This document shows positions 5,220 to 5,382 of a DNA stretch of 5,382 nt, one piece after another (position 1 is the first letter of the stretch; each line of letters opens with the position of its first letter). The stretch lies in assembly GCA_018674025.1 (NCBI GenBank), contig JABHBC010000144.1, forward strand, positions 1 to 5,382, in the 5' to 3' direction. The position numbers and the translations under genes were made by a program. Below the pieces are notes generated by a model. It did not search any database. It was given only the letters and a program-made list of their open reading frames with translations, and was not told the origin of the DNA. This DNA is from Flavobacteriaceae bacterium. Its GTDB lineage: Bacteria; Bacteroidota; Bacteroidia; Flavobacteriales; Flavobacteriaceae.

Positions 5220-5382
5220 TTAATTAGATAAATATTTTGTTTCAGCTACTTTCCAATTTATTAAATCCATAAATGCAGAAATATAATCAACTCTTCTATT
5301 TTGATAGTTTAAATAATAAGCATGCTCCCAAACATCCACACCTAGAATAGGTGTTCCAGAGCATCCAATATTTGGCATTAAA
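5220..5382 (-). CDS. Superoxide dismutase (Fe/Mn family), C-terminal 53 residues, cut by the window edge
   Basis: The enzyme converts superoxide to oxygen and hydrogen peroxide using Fe or Mn. Read on the minus strand, the fragment begins LMPNIGCSGTPILGVDVWEH and continues AYYLNYQNRRVDYISAF to the TAA at 5222-5220. The family signature DVWEHAYY supplies the last two metal ligands, Asp16 and His20 of the visible part; the first two His ligands lie outside the window. LNYQNRR resembles E. coli SodA (Mn) more than SodB, but metal preference cannot be settled from this part, so no symbol is given. Small departures from the usual tail are seen: FMDLINWK where most members read F(W/F)NVVNW(D/E). 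The stop is two bases from the T-tract of the shared terminator, so the transcript has almost no 3' untranslated region. The gene is convergent to purF and functionally unrelated to it. Confidence 0.93.
   Translation of the reverse strand, partial: LMPNIGCSGTPILGVDVWEHAYYLNYQNRRVDYISAFMDLINWKVAETKYLSN

Noticed and set aside
1..5382. A novel defence, mobile or secondary-metabolite system
   Set aside because: All long frames are recognisable core genes with intact motifs; no direct-repeat arrays, terminal repeats, tRNA attachment sites, transposases or toxin-like pairs are visible.

Overview
The window looks like an ordinary, intact stretch of core genome from an AT-rich member of the Bacteroidota, most likely a marine-type Flavobacteriia. 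The taxonomic reading rests on five things. FabF, AcpP, PurN, RNase H and PurF have Bacteroidota-style sequences. PurF is the long (631-residue) form. The RNase H carries an N-terminal viroplasmin-type domain. No start codon has a Shine-Dalgarno sequence. Several leaders contain a TAnnTTTG promoter element. All six visible stop codons are TAA, and the base composition is strongly A+T.

Layout. Positions 1-815 on the minus strand hold the fatty-acid pair acpP then fabF; fabF runs off the left edge. A 142-base divergent intergenic region (816-957) carries candidate promoters for both directions that nearly abut. Positions 958-5043 on the plus strand hold four genes in one direction: purN, an RNase H, a PfkB-family kinase and purF. 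Gaps between them are 1, 31 and 76 bases. A 176-base gap then contains a candidate 3'-UTR hairpin and a strong GC-rich terminator at about 5190-5217. The terminator also serves the convergent superoxide dismutase gene, whose C-terminal 53 codons enter from the right edge on the minus strand.

How the genes fit together. PurF makes phosphoribosylamine from PRPP and glutamine (step 1 of de novo purine synthesis). PurN formylates GAR (step 3). The RNase H removes RNA from RNA/DNA hybrids. The PfkB kinase phosphorylates an unidentified sugar or nucleoside; its place next to purF suggests, but does not show, a link to ribose or nucleoside metabolism. AcpP carries the acyl chain that FabF elongates. 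Nothing in the window resembles a mobile element, CRISPR array, defence system, tRNA or rRNA. The points most worth a second look are the divergent PurF without the usual Fe-S cysteine pair, the unassigned kinase and RNase H inside a purine cluster, and short regulatory-looking repeats at the purN and purF starts.
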